Below, one piece after another: positions 1-8,800 of a stretch of DNA of 64,000 nucleotides (its first letter is position 1; every line of letters starts with the position of its first letter). The translations under genes were made by a program, and so were the position numbers. The notes under the pieces are model-generated. The model was not told the DNA's origin. It did not search any database and saw only the letters and a program-made list of their open reading frames with translations. The stretch lies in the NCBI RefSeq assembly GCF_018129965.1, contig NZ_JAFCKW010000009.1, positions 1-64,000 of the forward strand, given 5' to 3'. Source of the stretch: Bradyrhizobium diazoefficiens. Lineage in GTDB: Bacteria; Pseudomonadota; Alphaproteobacteria; Rhizobiales; Xanthobacteraceae.

Positions 1-687
1 CAGAAGCAGGGCTTCCAAACCCATGCGCCGGCCACAACGGAGTCCGGTGAGACCAAGCTGCTGGTGCGGCGAGGGGGCATCGAAGTGAAAATCGAGGTCA
101 ATTTCGTCATGCGTGGCACCGTCCATCCGGTGCACATGGCGTCACTGACGGACGCTGCGCGCGACACGCTGCAGGCGGATCTCGAAATCCCGGTGGTGTC
201 GTTCGAAGACGTGTACGGCGGCAAATTGGTTGCGGCAATGGACCGGCAGCACCCTCGCGATCTGTTCGACGTCACACAGCTTTTCGCGCACGAGGGAATC
301 ACGCCCGGCATCCGCCGTGCTTTCGTCATCTATCTCGCGAGCCATAACCGGCCGGTGCACGAAGTCCTGTTTCCGTCGCTGCGCGACATCCGCCAGGATT
401 TCGAGCACAATTTCGCGGGCATGACCGCCGAGCCCGTTGGACTCGATGCGCTCTTGGCAGCGCGCGAGCGAATGATGCACGAACTGCAGCAAGGTCTGAG
501 CGCCGATGAGCGGCGCTTCCTGTTGTCGCTGGTTGCCGCAGCTCCCGAATGGTCGCTGCTGGGCGTGCCGCACTTGGAGCAGCTTCCCGGATTGCGATGG
601 AAGCTGCAAAACCTGGAACGGCTTCGGAAGACCAATGCCCGAAAATTCGCCGAGCAATCGGATGCGCTGGCTCGGCTATTTGGATGA
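1..687 (+). CDS. AbiEii-type nucleotidyltransferase toxin, 5' end outside window
   Basis: The frame is open from the first base, so the start lies upstream and about 228 residues are visible. The segment V-S-F-E-D-V-Y-G-G-K-L-V-A-A followed by R-Q-H-P-R-D-L-F-D-V matches the conserved middle and end of the AbiEii/DUF1814 nucleotidyltransferase family, which are toxins of type IV toxin-antitoxin/abortive infection systems; members are usually about 300 aa. The N-terminal catalytic G-S/D-x-D segment is not in the window. An AbiEi antitoxin partner would be expected just upstream and cannot be checked. Such genes are common on mobile elements, which fits the conjugation genes downstream. Family call from recognisable motifs; function inferred from family. 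Confidence 0.8.
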   Translation, partial: QKQGFQTHAPATTESGETKLLVRRGGIEVKIEVNFVMRGTVHPVHMASLTDAARDTLQADLEIPVVSFEDVYGGKLVAAMDRQHPRDLFDVTQLFAHEGITPGIRRAFVIYLASHNRPVHEVLFPSLRDIRQDFEHNFAGMTAEPVGLDALLAARERMMHELQQGLSADERRFLLSLVAAAPEWSLLGVPHLEQLPGLRWKLQNLERLRKTNARKFAEQSDALARLFG

Positions 688-895
688 GCAATAGGTGAGC
701 ATCAGCCTGAAACTCACCCCTGTACGCGATGGGCCGTCGCCACGGGCCCCAGGTGATGCAGCGTGACCGCCGACGAGGCTCTACCCGGTCTCGCCATTAG
801 CTTGAAGCGATATAGGCGGGCGATGAGGTAGCTGCCAACTTTTCGCGCACGTTCAAGACCTTGCATAAATCGTTCTCCGTTCCGCCTACGCGAGA

Positions 896-919
896 AGGCC
901 CCGCCTGGCGGCGGAGCCT
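896..919 (-). terminator. Hairpin after the DUF736 gene
   Basis: A 10-bp stem with one mismatch (896-905 pairing 910-919, loop tggc) lies just past the stop of the DUF736 gene read leftwards. It closely resembles the hairpin after ardC (same AGGCCCCGCC arm). There is no long T run, so termination is probable rather than certain. Confidence 0.5.
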
Positions 920-931
920 CTACGCGGCGCC

Positions 932-1249
932 TCAATCGCGACTCGGCCGAGACCAGATGAGCGAGAAGCCTTCCTCGCCTTCGACCTCGACCAGCGTTGC
1001 GTAGATCGGAGCCGGGAAGCTCGGGTCGTCCAGCTTGACCGAGTGGTACTCGCGGCCCGTATCCTGGGACTTCTTCTTCCACATGGCGCCAAACTCGATG
1101 TTCGCGCCCGCGAAGATGCGGTAGTCTGGGGCCTTGTCCGAAGTGCGCTCGGCCGGAACGATCTTGGTCTTGACGGTGCCCAGAGCGAGGGTCTTGACGG
1201 TGCCGACGAAGCCGTTGCCGTTCATGGTGAAGTTGCCGATGGTAGCCAT
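932..1249 (-). CDS. DUF736 family protein
   Basis: 105 aa, starting at the ATG that gives M-A-T-I-G-N-F, preceded by an AAGAGGAT Shine-Dalgarno-like stretch. The order of conserved segments (I-G-x-F at the start, the central K-T-L-x-L-G-T-V-K region, D-Y-R-I-F-A-G, the W-K-K-K-S turn and the C-terminal V-K-L-D-D-P-S-F-P-A-P-I) matches DUF736, a small family common on rhizobial plasmids and integrative elements. Biochemical role unknown. An upstream extension of 32 residues is open but lacks a good ribosome site and is not supported. It lies in a minus-strand run with ardC, typical of the non-transfer half of such elements. Confidence 0.85.
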   Translation of the reverse strand: MATIGNFTMNGNGFVGTVKTLALGTVKTKIVPAERTSDKAPDYRIFAGANIEFGAMWKKKSQDTGREYHSVKLDDPSFPAPIYATLVEVEGEEGFSLIWSRPSRD

Positions 1250-1816
1250 GTTCGTATCCTCTTTCGTCTCTCGGGCCGCGACCATCGCGACCTCGATGGC
1301 TGTCGTGGACCGGAGGCGATCGGGCCGCACCCGAAGGGCCGCCACGCAGTAGAGGGCGGCCAGGGCGAGGCTTTCTTGTCTCGCGAGGAATGGGCGCGCA
1401 GCGACCAGGGGAAGAAAGCCGAGAACGGCCGTTGCGGTCTTTTGATCGAGGCGGAGCGCGGCGACGACGGCCTTCGGTTAGACATGCCAAATCGAGGACG
1501 CATTGGGCGCGACAGGCCGAACGATGAGGATACCACTGAGCGACAGGCAAGCCACACCGCACGACGACGGGCACATTGGTGAAAGACTCGCGCACCCCCG
1601 CCTAAGCTTTCCTCCGGTCCAGCGGACGGAATAATACCCCCGAACTGTCGCATCGTGGACGACATCAGCCCTCTGCGGCTTCGGAAAGACGCTCACCAGA
1701 AACAGACGGGCATCTCGGAAGCTAGAAGAACCCGCCCGGCGCATCTCGCCAGCGCCGTCAGGATGGGAAGCACCGCCTCTCCGGTGGCCGGCACACGCAA
1801 GACGATGCGCATAGGA
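1250..1816. other. Gap between DUF736 and ardC
   Basis: About 570 bases with several open frames on both strands, none with recognisable protein composition or a convincing ribosome site; they look like high-GC spurious frames. No gene called. The promoter of the DUF736 gene probably lies at its right-hand start end, but no clear box is seen. Confidence 0.4.
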
Positions 1817-1842
1817 AAGGCCCCGCCGTGAGGCGAGGCCTT
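1817..1842 (-). terminator. Hairpin terminator after ardC
   Basis: An 11-bp stem with one mismatch (1817-1827 with 1832-1842, loop gtga) lies about 60 bases past the ardC stop. On the minus strand it is followed by a short T-rich TTTCCT tract. Arm sequence nearly identical to the DUF736 hairpin. Confidence 0.55.
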
Positions 1843-1902
1843 CGTCATCTTCTAGAAAGGTGAACGATGAACGCAAACAGCCCAGCCGCGGATCGTTGCG
1901 CC

Positions 1903-2829
1903 TCATGCCGCTTGGTCGATCTCGGCCGGCTTGGGTTGAAGATCGTGCAGATAGGTGACTGCCCGCTGAGCGTGGGCGGCCGCGGAGAAGATGAAGCGCT
2001 TCTCGTTGGACAGCACCTCCAACCACGACGCAAGATAACTTGCGTGATCGGCGCGCGGCTCGAGTTCGGGTACGATACCAAGATCCGCACTGAGGAAACA
2101 CGCGCCAAGTTCGGCGACCAGCTCTTCGCGGGCGCGCTCGCTCCGATCTTTGGCGTAGCGGCTGAGATCGCGATTGACGCGATGCGCCGGCGCAGTCCAA
2201 TGTACGCATTCGTGCGCCAGCGTGGCGGCGTAGCTCTCCGCGTCACGGAAGCTGTCGAATGGCGGCATCTGGATGAGATCGAGCGCCGGCGCGAAAAATG
2301 CCTTGTCGCCGCCATGTCGGATGATTGCGCCGGTATTGGCGAAGAATCCGTCTACATGCGCGATGCGTTGCCCCGGCGGGATGCTTGGAGCCGGGCGCCC
2401 ATAATAGTGATCCGGCAAGTCGTCGATCTGATCGACGCAAAACACCGTATAGGCGCGCAGGAACGGAACGGTCCGTTCGACGTCGTCACCATGCTCATCA
2501 GTCTCGGTCTTGGTGAATTTGTTTGCATAGACGACCATCGTTCCGCTCTCACCCTTGCGGACGTGACCACCGAGTTCGAGCGCCTGCTTGAAGGTCATCC
2601 AGATCGGTGATGTGAAGCCACGCGCGACGGCTTCCGACCACAGCAGTACGACGTTGATGCCCTGATAGGGCATGCCGTTGTGGCGCAGCGGCCGCGTGAT
2701 GCATCCAGCGGCATTGGCCGCATTCCATGGCTTCACCCACGGACGAACACCGCGCTCCAGGTCCGCAACGATGCGATCGGTGATCCGCGCATAGATGTCG
2801 GCGCGAGGTTTCGTTTCCTTACCCGTCAT
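1903..2829 (-). CDS. ardC: ArdC-type antirestriction zincin-like protein
   Basis: 308 aa, start chosen at M-T-G-K-E-T-K-P, preceded by GGAG; a 52-residue upstream extension is open but unlike the family. Residues about 8-130 match the ArdC N-terminal ssDNA-binding domain (D-I-Y-A-R-I-T-D-R-I, W-V-K-P-W, Y-Q-G-I-N). The C-terminal half is the zincin-like metalloprotease domain with a zinc site H-E-C-V-H (HExxH) in the stretch T-L-A-H-E-C-V-H-W-T, followed by Y-A-x-x-E-L-V-A-E-L-G. Known members protect incoming conjugative DNA from restriction; the ssDNA-binding domain is thought to act during transfer. Fits the virB11/virD4 context. Intact length. Confidence 0.9.
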   Translation of the reverse strand: MTGKETKPRADIYARITDRIVADLERGVRPWVKPWNAANAAGCITRPLRHNGMPYQGINVVLLWSEAVARGFTSPIWMTFKQALELGGHVRKGESGTMVVYANKFTKTETDEHGDDVERTVPFLRAYTVFCVDQIDDLPDHYYGRPAPSIPPGQRIAHVDGFFANTGAIIRHGGDKAFFAPALDLIQMPPFDSFRDAESYAATLAHECVHWTAPAHRVNRDLSRYAKDRSERAREELVAELGACFLSADLGIVPELEPRADHASYLASWLEVLSNEKRFIFSAAAHAQRAVTYLHDLQPKPAEIDQAA

Positions 2830-3090
2830 GATCCTAGTCTCCGTTGAAGACCGCGCCCATCGCGGCCCGTCGCGGCGGTCCGCTGCGAAGGCCTGCGGGG
2901 CCGCGCATCCGGTGGCGCTGGTGGTCTGAGTGGCGACAGAGAGGCCGGACCGGAACGTCAGTGGAGGACGGCAAAGCCGTTGCACTGCCGCGAGGGCCGG
3001 AGCATCGACCGAACGCTGCTACGGGCCGCGAGGGGCGGTTCAACCCAGTTGATTTCTCTTCTCGTTTGCACCGTCGCGACGTGCGACATG

Positions 3091-3117
3091 AAAAAGGCCG
3101 GTCCGCAGGGACCGGCC
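3091..3117 (-). terminator. Rho-independent terminator
   Basis: Perfect 9-bp GC stem (GGCCGGTCC at 3096-3104 with 3109-3117, loop gcag), followed on the minus strand by TTTTT (complement of 3091-3095). Ends the transcript of the 3168-3755 gene. A second perfect hairpin (3141-3148 with 3153-3160) lies between it and the stop codon. Confidence 0.85.
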
Positions 3118-3167
3118 GACATTGAATCGTGAAAGAGAATGGCGGGGCCGGAGCCCCGCCGGCTGCA

Positions 3168-3755
3168 TCAGTCGAACGCCGACAACTGTGCCTTGGCCGC
3201 CTTCCGGCCGACGGTGTCGGTCGTCTGGTCGGCGGGACGCTCGAAAGGCTTCCAGGCCTCGCCGACGACTTTTTCGTAGGCGGCGACGGCGCCCTCGGCG
3301 GCCATGCGAAGCGCGTGAGACTGCACGCCCATGTCAGCGGCGAACTCACGCTTGCGCTGTGCCTGGCTATCGAAGCCGACCGGACCATCGAGGTCCTCAT
3401 CGCGGCCGTCGTTGGCGAGCTTGGCGGTCGCATCTCGCGCTTCGGTGACTGCGCGGGTGTAGAACTGGCCAGCGCCGTGCGCGGAGCCAACATAAGCGCC
3501 GACGATCCGCTGAAGGTGAATCTGCATCGCGCGTTCCCTCAGGCCGTCCTTGAGTGCGTCGGCGGTTTCGATGATGAGCCGCTCATGCAGATCCCGGATG
3601 CCGTCGCTGTCCTGGATCGCAAGGCCGAAGCTTTCGGAGATGCGCTGCGCCTGCGCCGCGTCGGGACAGGCGAGCCGAACCATTTCGAGAGTGGTGCCCT
3701 TGCGAAGCGGGATGACACGGGCGCTGGCGCGAGAGGAACGAGCCGGTTTGGTCAT
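3168..3755 (-). CDS. Conserved hypothetical protein of rhizobial mobile elements
   Basis: 195 aa, soluble, no signal peptide or membrane segment. ATG preceded by AAAGGA with good spacing. The protein begins with a basic stretch (T-K-P-A-R-S-S-R-A-S-A-R), then a predicted mostly helical body with many Arg/Ala/Glu residues. I recognise it only as a type of protein seen next to ardC on alphaproteobacterial elements; no catalytic motif seen. It ends in two hairpins, so it is probably its own transcription unit or the end of one. Function unknown. Confidence 0.7.
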   Translation of the reverse strand: MTKPARSSRASARVIPLRKGTTLEMVRLACPDAAQAQRISESFGLAIQDSDGIRDLHERLIIETADALKDGLRERAMQIHLQRIVGAYVGSAHGAGQFYTRAVTEARDATAKLANDGRDEDLDGPVGFDSQAQRKREFAADMGVQSHALRMAAEGAVAAYEKVVGEAWKPFERPADQTTDTVGRKAAKAQLSAFD

Positions 3756-3904
3756 GGTGAATTCCTTTCTGATGTTTCGCCGTCAGGTTCGATCCGGCCC
3801 CTGCCGGACCTCCCTTCGGGTGCGGTCGCCCAGCGCCGCCGGGGTGAGGGCCGCTTCAAGGTCCGGGGACCGCCAGGCGAGCGAGGTCCGGCTGCGGACA
3901 AGAA

Positions 3905-3926
3905 GGGTCCCAGCTTGCTGGAACCC
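3905..3926 (-). terminator. Possible hairpin terminator
   Basis: A 10-bp stem with one mismatch (3905-3914 with 3917-3926) whose minus-strand continuation is TTCTT. It lies about 230 bases past the stop of the 4153-4566 gene. The loop is very tight, so it is weak evidence for termination. Confidence 0.3.
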
Positions 3927-4152
3927 TGCGCCGGACGCGGCCGGGCCTTGCCGAGATCGGTGGTTCCTGGTCGCTTGCGACTCGGCCTTGAAGCGGGCCG
4001 CCGGCGGCGCAGACCGCAGCAAACCCGAGGGGAGGGCCGACAGGGTGCGGGCCCGGTTGGCGAATGCGGAAAGGCTCAATCCAGCAGACCCCAGCCTCGC
4101 GCCGTGCTCGAGACGTTCGCCTGAGCGAGCCACAAGGTCAGCTTCGGCCTCT

Positions 4153-4566
4153 CTAGGCCGCAGCGCCGTGCCGCTTCCCCGGACGACAGTCGGCCGGATT
4201 GCGACATTCGTCCTTGCGATGTGCGCGCTTCGGGTCGCCACGAGCGGGTCGAGACTCCGACGCGCATCGAGCCCGAAGCGTCTCGATCGCGGCATCTTGC
4301 CGGGCGAGCTTGCGCGATAGCGCGTCGATTTCTGGCTGGCGCTCTGCGGTGATCGCCGCAAGGTTCGAACGATGGCGTTCGAGGAAAGTGCTCGGGTCAG
4401 GCGGCTTCCCGCGACGGTATCCGGACCGCTTGCGGCCGAGCCGCGGGATCAGCGTCGTCATGCGGCGGATGATCTGCCGGTCGATCATGTCGAGCTGGCG
4501 CTGCGTCTGGCGGCGTGCCTCTTCCATGCGCGAAAGCTGGGCGAGGCGTTCGGAAGAAGCCTTCAT
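4153..4566 (-). CDS. Hypothetical helical protein, third gene of an overlapping trio
   Basis: 137 aa. The start ATG overlaps the stop of the preceding gene (ATGA at 4563-4566), indicating translational coupling. Residues about 1-40 and 75-105 are rich in Ala, Arg, Glu and Gln with no prolines and should form helices, perhaps coiled coils (S-E-R-L-A-Q-L-S-R-M-E-E-A-R-R). The C-terminus is basic (K-R-A-H-R-K-D-E-C-R-N). No known motif. Expression with the two upstream genes is inferred from the overlaps. Function unknown. Confidence 0.6.
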   Translation of the reverse strand: MKASSERLAQLSRMEEARRQTQRQLDMIDRQIIRRMTTLIPRLGRKRSGYRRGKPPDPSTFLERHRSNLAAITAERQPEIDALSRKLARQDAAIETLRARCASESRPARGDPKRAHRKDECRNPADCRPGKRHGAAA

Positions 4567-5300
4567 GGCGACGTCCTTCCCTGCCAGCCGATGAAGCTCG
4601 ATGGTCCGGAATAGACTGGGTGGCGGGTCTCATCGACGACGAAGCCGAAGCGGCCGATCCGGTACTCGTCGGACGGGACGAGGAAACGTCTCTCCTCGGT
4701 GCCCGCGCCGCGTCTGCCCCCCGGCGTGGCGACGACTTCGACAAAGCCCGGCTGCTGATCCGACGTGATCGCCGAGACCACGATCCAGTTGTCGGCGTGC
4801 TCCTTCCCGAAGGCGCTCCGATCCTTCTCACGGGATTCGCCGGGAGCGCGCAGTATAGGGTTGACCTTGCGGTTGCGCTCGGCCGAGAGGTGGAAGCCGC
4901 CGTGGCCTGCCGTCGAATGGCAGACAACGCCTTCCGCATAGACGGTTGCACCCTGCGACGGCCCCCATGGCGTGTTCGCATTGGAACCGGCGTCGCGACG
5001 GCCGAGCGCACGCTTCTCGCGCTGATGCTCGGCGTTCTCCAAGACCTTTGTCCGGAAGGCCACCTCGTCGGCGAGCCCGCCGGAATGGCCGTAGAAGTCA
5101 GAGCGCTTCCATTCGGCGATCGGCCGGTTGATGCGCCAGCCGCTCGCGAGATAATGGCGGGCGTTGCGTCCCGGCAGCATGGCGAAGGCCGTGTCGCCGA
5201 CACGAGCGACGAGATAGCCGTCGCCGCTGCGGCCGAACTCGACCTCGGGAAATCCAGAATTCGAGTCCGTCACGGTGGTGAGAGGTGAGGGCGTCGTCAT
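4563..5300 (-). CDS. DUF7007-like hypothetical protein
   Basis: 245 aa, ATG overlapping the stop of the upstream gene (ATGA at 5297-5300), with a GGAGGGGAGG stretch ahead. The central stretch T-P-W-G-P-S-Q-G-A-T-V-Y-A-E-G-V followed by H-S-T-A-G-H-G-G-F-H-L-S and R-N-R-K-V-N-P matches a domain (I believe DUF7007) seen on alphaproteobacterial plasmids and integrative elements; the His-rich H-S-T-x-x-H-G-G-F-H pattern could bind metal or be catalytic, but this is not established. No membrane segment. Middle gene of a three-gene overlapping operon. Confidence 0.7.
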   Translation of the reverse strand: MTTPSPLTTVTDSNSGFPEVEFGRSGDGYLVARVGDTAFAMLPGRNARHYLASGWRINRPIAEWKRSDFYGHSGGLADEVAFRTKVLENAEHQREKRALGRRDAGSNANTPWGPSQGATVYAEGVVCHSTAGHGGFHLSAERNRKVNPILRAPGESREKDRSAFGKEHADNWIVVSAITSDQQPGFVEVVATPGGRRGAGTEERRFLVPSDEYRIGRFGFVVDETRHPVYSGPSSFIGWQGRTSP

Positions 5301-5773
5301 TCGGCCGTCCTCCCCTCCATGACGTTGGCTGCCGGCGCATCGGCTGTCACGTCGTCGAGAACCGCATCCGGATAGCCGTGGCTCTGCAGCCAGGTTTCGG
5401 CGTCGGCGCGGCTGCTGGCGAGATAGACGAGTTCGGCGTCCTCACCGGGTCGACTGAGCACGCGGACCGCACCGACTCTCGGGCGTTCGGTCACGACGAA
5501 CCTCAGGTCGCTGTCGACCGAGAAGGTCCGGTGGACGCGAAGCACCACAACACCGCCGCCGCCATAGTCGCCGGCGTGCAGGGTGATGGTGGCGCCGATG
5601 ACGGTGTTGCCGACGCGGCGTTCTGCCTGCTTGCGGATCAGCCGCCCGCCGCTGTTGCGGTGTTCCCAGGCCGCAAGCTTCTTGCGGTGCCGGTCCGGTG
5701 GCTGCGGCGTGCCGTCGGAAAACCGTATGATCGCTCCGAGCGGGACGAGGTCGTAGATCAACTGCGCGGACAT
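5297..5773 (-). CDS. Hypothetical protein, first gene of the overlapping trio
   Basis: 158 aa from the ATG giving M-S-A-Q-L-I-Y-D-L, preceded by AGGAGG at ideal spacing; a start six codons earlier is less likely. The N-terminal part (L-I-Y-D-L-V-P-L-G-A-I-I-R-F-S-D-G-T-P-Q-P-P) and later K-L-A-A-W-E-H-R-N-S-G-G-R-L recur in proteins of rhizobial conjugative elements. The C-terminal third is acidic. Function unknown. It heads the operon with the two downstream genes. Confidence 0.7.
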   Translation of the reverse strand: MSAQLIYDLVPLGAIIRFSDGTPQPPDRHRKKLAAWEHRNSGGRLIRKQAERRVGNTVIGATITLHAGDYGGGGVVVLRVHRTFSVDSDLRFVVTERPRVGAVRVLSRPGEDAELVYLASSRADAETWLQSHGYPDAVLDDVTADAPAANVMEGRTAE

Positions 5774-5808
5774 GGACGTCCTCCTGTTCATGGGTGTTGG
5801 AAATGAAA

Positions 5809-5833
5809 CCGCCGCCAGCTGGGCCGGCGGCGG
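5809..5833 (-). terminator. Hairpin between the chimeric ORF and the next operon
   Basis: Perfect 8-bp GC stem (CCGCCGCC 5809-5816 with 5826-5833, loop 9), followed on the minus strand by TTTC. It lies 27 bases past the stop of the 1515-codon ORF, before the AGGAGG of the next gene. Confidence 0.5.
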
Positions 5834-5859
5834 GGTGTCATTCGGATATGGTGCGCGGA

Positions 5860-8800
5860 CTATTCAGCCGCCTCGCGGAACGCCTCGTCATCCGAGGCTT
5901 CGCCGCCATCCTCCTCGCCGGCGTCCGGGTCCTCGACCTGATCGTCGGCCTCGTCGGCGGCGGTGACGACGTTCTTCGCCAGCCAGGCAAATAAAGCGAC
6001 CTTGTCCGGAGCGAACAGCGCTGCCGGATAGACGAAGCGGCCTTCCTTGAAGTGCTCGACCAAAGCGGCGCGGGTGTCCTTCACTTTTTGGCGCGGGAGA
6101 ACCGACGCGTCCTTGCACGAGCCTTCGAGCGCGGTGCGCGACAGGCACGACAGGAAGTCGTCGGTGCCCATGTTCGGCAGGAAGTTGTCCGCGCCGACCA
6201 CCTCGCCGGCGACGCGCGCAACGATGCCGCTGTCGGTGCGGTTTTCGCGGCACGAGAGAACCTCAACGAGGATTGAGCGCGCCGCGACGCGCAGCGTGTC
6301 CATCTCGAGGACGAGCTTGCCATCCTGATCGAACAGCGTGGCGGCATGGCGCGCAATCCGGCGGTTGCCGTAATAGGTGCCGCCGCTACCGGAATCGACG
6401 GAGACGTTCTGGCCGGCGAAGGCGAGGATCAACAGTGCCATCAGCGCGTCATCTTCGACGGGCGCGCGCGCCAGCGCCTCATGGAGGGCATCCGTTCGGA
6501 AGTCACCGATGATTTCGACGCCCTTGCGCGTCACGTCTGGACGCGGCTTCGAGACCGCTGTGCTCTCGTCGGCAGCGTCAGTGCCGGTCGCCATGCCCCC
6601 ATCCTTCGACTTCTTCGCCGCAGGCATGCGGTAATGCACGCTCTGCACCCGGCCGTCACGGTCGAGATACATCGCCGTGCAATCCGACTTCGACGGCTTG
6701 CCGTGGACGCGCTCCGCCTTTGGCGGCAGCTTGACCTCGCCCCAGCTCGTCGTCTCGGCGATCATGCCGCGCTTCGGCAGGTTGTTCGTCATCCATTCCT
6801 GCTGTGCGCCAAGGAACGCCTCGACATCCGTGGTGTAGCGGCTGTCCTCGTCCGCCGGCGCGAACAGGTCCTCGACCCACTGGATGCCGTAGGCCTGGGC
6901 AAGGTCGTCGCCGAAGCTGGCGTGACGTGCGTACATGCGGGCCTTGGTCAGAGCCTGCGCCACGCTCCCCCACGACACCTGTGGATCCGCCTTGGAGGGC
7001 TTGTGCTTCTTCCAAACCTCCTTCTGCTCATCGAGCGATGCCGAGGCGATGGTGCGGAGCTGGCGCTCGTCGGGCATGTCGCCCTTGGCCATGTGGTCCA
7101 GCATGGCAGGCAGCACGTTTGCGAGCAGGCGGAGCTTCCTGATCTGCCGGACTGCCAGACTGAGAGCGACACCGATCGCCTCCTCGGTCCAACCGAGCGC
7201 GACGAGGCGTTCGATCGCACGCCACTGGTCGACGCCCTCGAAATCGTCGAGCGCGTGCTCGAGACGGGAGATTGCGCCGAGCGACGTCACTGTGAGGGGC
7301 AACTCGATCTCATGCGCTTCCCCGGTGCGGATCAGCATGGTGCCGTAGCGATAGCCGTCACGGCCGTAACGCTCGCCGGAGTACTCGAGGTCGAACCCGC
7401 CGATCGTGGCGATAATGGTTGCGCCCTCCTGCTGGAGCTGGACGAGGGTCAGGATTTCCTTCATCAGGGCGCGGCCAGCCTCCTTGCGCTCGACATAGCG
7501 CGTGCCGGCCACGGTCGCGGCGAAGGCATCGCCGACGGTCGGAACAAGGCGCTCGATATCCTTGCCGACCTCCGCGATCCGCCGCGCGCAGAACTCGATG
7601 TGGCGTTCCGCGTCTCGGATCTGCCGACGGACGGCGTGCTGGTCGTCGATATGCGCCGCGCGCAGACGCTCCAGCCGGGCGATGTCGGCTTCGAGCCCAG
7701 CCTTTAGCATCAGCCGCTGGTCGCCGCTCGCGATCGCCTTGGCGATCGCGAACTGGTTGGCCTGGCCTTCGCCGAGGTCTTCGAGCCGACGGATCGACGT
7801 GTCGCCGGAGAGCGCCGCGGCGATGAAGCGAGCCTTGCGCTCGTTGTTCTGCCACATGCTCGCGTCGAGCGAGCCCTCGGTGGCATAGGCGAAGATGTCG
7901 ATGACGTCGTGCTGGTTGCCCTGGCGCTCGATCCGGCCCTCGCGCTGCGCGATCTGCGACGGCAGCCACGGCACGTCGAGGTGATGGAGGGCCTTCAGGC
8001 GAAGCTGCGCGTTGACGCCCGTCCCCATTGTATCCGAGGAGCCGATCAGGAAGCGGACCTTGCCGGCGCGTACGTCACCGAACAGACGCTGCTTGGCCTC
8101 AGACTTCTTGAAGTCCTGCATGAAGGCGATCTCGGACGCGGGAACGCCCATGCGGATGAGCTCGTCTCTGATCCAGCGATAAGCCGAGAAGCCACGCGTC
8201 TTCTCGACGCTGATCGTTCCGAGGTCGGAGAAGATCATCTGCGCGGCACCCGGCCGCTCGTACGGCTTGCCGTCGGCGCGCACGTAACTGTTGTAAGACG
8301 TCTCCTTCCAGATGCGGAAGGCGTTGCCGACGAGAAGATTCAGCTTATTGTTCGGCTCATTATCGTGGTCCGGGTCGACCAGACGCAGGTCAATCGCCGC
8401 ATGCCGCCCGTCGGTGATGACAGAAAGCAAAATATCATCACCCGGCTCCGGCGACCGGTCGCGCGTCTCGATCGCCTTGATCCGCGCGTCGAGCAGGGCT
8501 TGATAGCGCTTGAACGCCGGCGTCGGCTTTGCCGTCAGGATTTGGCGCTTGCCCGTCGAGATCGCCGGGACCTTCACGTACTGCCGCAGGTCCTCCGGCA
8601 TCACCACGTCGGCGAAGGACCGGAACATGGCGATCAGCTCGGGGACGTTCACGAAGGTCGCGAAGCGGGTGACCGGCTTGTACTTGCCGGACGGCTGGAG
8701 CTCGAGCTCCGTCGATACGTCGCCAAAGGTCGAGGCCCAGGCGTCGAATTCGTGCAGGCCCCGATCCAGGAGCGCTGCGTAGCCGAGGTAGCGCTGCACC

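Noticed and set aside
714..1595. 293-codon minus frame overlapping DUF736
   Set aside because: Out of frame with DUF736 and rich in Arg/Pro/Gly; no ribosome site or domain.
1867..2610. Long plus-strand frame (247 codons) opposite ardC
   Set aside because: Fully antisense to a clear ArdC gene; no family motifs, Arg/Asp-rich composition of a shadow frame.
6346..7707. 453-codon plus frame opposite the chimeric ORF
   Set aside because: Shadow of the recognised helicase/ParB coding sequence; lacks any motif.
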